DNA from: Candidatus Marinamargulisbacteria bacterium SCGC AAA071-K20
GTDB taxonomy: Bacteria > Margulisbacteria > Marinamargulisbacteria > GCA-2716485 > AAA071-K20
Assembly (NCBI GenBank): GCA_003265975.1
Contig: QFBU01000069.1
Coordinates: 1-6,591, forward strand
DNA length: 6,591 bases
Direction: 5' to 3'
Shown here: positions 6,183 through 6,591 of the stretch, one piece after another
Layout of the letters: every line of letters begins with the position of its first letter
Position numbering within the stretch: the stretch's first letter is position 1
Position numbers and translations under genes: made by a program
The notes under the pieces: model-generated
The model's input: only the letters and a program-made list of their open reading frames with translations
Told to the model about the DNA's origin: nothing
The model's database searches: none

Positions 6183-6419
6183 ATGAAATTTATACCAACT
6201 TTAAATTCATTGTTAATCTTTTTTATTAATTGTTATCAAAACACGATATCTAAAGTGCTTCCACCCAGATGTCGCTTTTATCCGAGCTGCTCGGCCTATT
6301 CTAAAGAGGCTATCAATACGTATGGAGTGTCTAAGGGCCTCCAGCTTTCAATTAAACGTTTAAGTAAGTGTCATCCGTTTCATCCCGGTGGAATTGATGT
6401 ATTAAAAGGAGAATGTTAA
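6183..6419 (+). CDS. yidD: Membrane protein insertion efficiency factor YidD
   Basis: This 78-residue protein of the YidD family is a small inner-face membrane-associated protein that aids YidC/Sec-dependent insertion of inner-membrane proteins. A hydrophobic, amphipathic N-terminal helix (about residues 6-24) is followed by the family motif CRFYPSCSAYSKEAI (C30 and C36) and by CHPFHPGGID (63-72). The length is typical (about 70-90). It starts 16 bases after the rnpA stop with no clear Shine-Dalgarno, and its stop overlaps the yidC ATG by one base (TAATG), so the two are translationally coupled. The ribosome binding site of yidC lies inside the last codons. Identification is secure. Confidence 0.96.
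   Translation: MKFIPTLNSLLIFFINCYQNTISKVLPPRCRFYPSCSAYSKEAINTYGVSKGLQLSIKRLSKCHPFHPGGIDVLKGEC
6404..6411 (+). promoter_or_regulatory. Ribosome binding site that decides the yidC start
   Basis: AAAAGGAG ends seven bases before the ATG at 6419. The other in-frame ATG, at 6413, is only one base away and cannot use it. An in-frame TGA at 6395-6397 rules out any longer yidC. Confidence 0.8.
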
Positions 6420-6591
6420 TGAATTTTGGACCTATAGTAATGTTAGTAGATAGAGTGATGATTCCGTTTCTAGAATTTTCTTATAATAATTTAATTCCTA
6501 ATTATGGGTTTGCCATAATTTTGCTGACATTAATTATTAAGCTGTTGTTTTATCCATTAATGAACAAGCAATATGCAAGTATGAAGGAGTA
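6419..6591 (+). CDS. yidC: Membrane protein insertase YidC/Oxa1 core, start only (runs off window); lacks the periplasmic P1 domain
   Basis: The first 57 residues of an insertase that inserts proteins into the inner membrane with or without SecYEG. After a short amphipathic stretch (residues 4-24) come NYGFAIILLTLIIK and FYPLMNKQYASMK, which align with the first helix of the conserved Oxa1 core of YidC. K41 sits at the place of the groove arginine (R366 in E. coli); lysine is also found there in other proteobacteria. In Gram-negative bacteria this core is normally preceded by a signal-anchor helix and a periplasmic domain of roughly 300 residues. Here the protein starts directly at the core, and an in-frame stop at 6395-6397 shows nothing is missing upstream. 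It overlaps yidD by one base. The family call is firm. The rest of the gene is not visible. Confidence 0.93.
   Translation, partial: MNFGPIVMLVDRVMIPFLEFSYNNLIPNYGFAIILLTLIIKLLFYPLMNKQYASMKE

Noticed and set aside
6413..6415. Alternative yidC start at the upstream ATG
   Set aside because: It is one base from the Shine-Dalgarno, too close for initiation, and would add only two residues.
1..6591. CRISPR array, tRNA, insertion sequence or integrase traces
   Set aside because: I searched by eye on both strands and found no repeat-spacer pattern, no tRNA-like stretch, no transposase and no paired terminal repeats.

Overview
This AT-rich window looks like a chromosomal segment of a Gram-negative bacterium, most likely gammaproteobacterial. 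The main clue is the order rpmH-rnpA-yidD-yidC, together with the L34 sequence. I cannot name the genus. The slightly degraded housekeeping signals (a rnpA with no standard start codon and a YidC with no periplasmic domain) would fit a reduced or host-associated lineage, but that is inference.

Left part (1-2135, + strand): the 3' four-fifths of aroC (chorismate synthase), overlapping by ATGA a 418-residue regulator. The regulator has two receiver domains: a degenerate one followed by a canonical one. It has no recognisable DNA-binding or enzymatic output domain.

Middle part (2151-5384, - strand, convergent with the left part): a two-gene unit. The promoter-proximal gene encodes a 367-residue protein whose middle and C-terminal parts resemble the GNAT-like LuxI / FeeM / exosortase-associated N-acyltransferase superfamily. 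Six bases after its stop begins a 707-residue membrane histidine kinase (about eight N-terminal membrane segments, a GAF-like domain, HisKA and HATPase_c). A small-molecule acyltransferase, a multi-pass sensor kinase and a nearby output-less response regulator together look like a possible unusual cell-cell signalling or lipid-signal sensing module. This is the most interesting hypothesis in the window.

A 321-bp AT-rich divergent intergenic region (5385-5705) carries a near-consensus sigma-70 promoter for rpmH.

Right part (5706-6591, + strand): rpmH (L34), rnpA (RNase P protein), yidD (membrane insertion factor) and the start of yidC. These are very tightly packed. rnpA is easy to recognise by its protein sequence but has no ATG, GTG or TTG anywhere it could start. 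yidC starts directly at the Oxa1-type core, with an in-frame stop immediately upstream, so the usual N-terminal signal anchor and P1 domain are absent.
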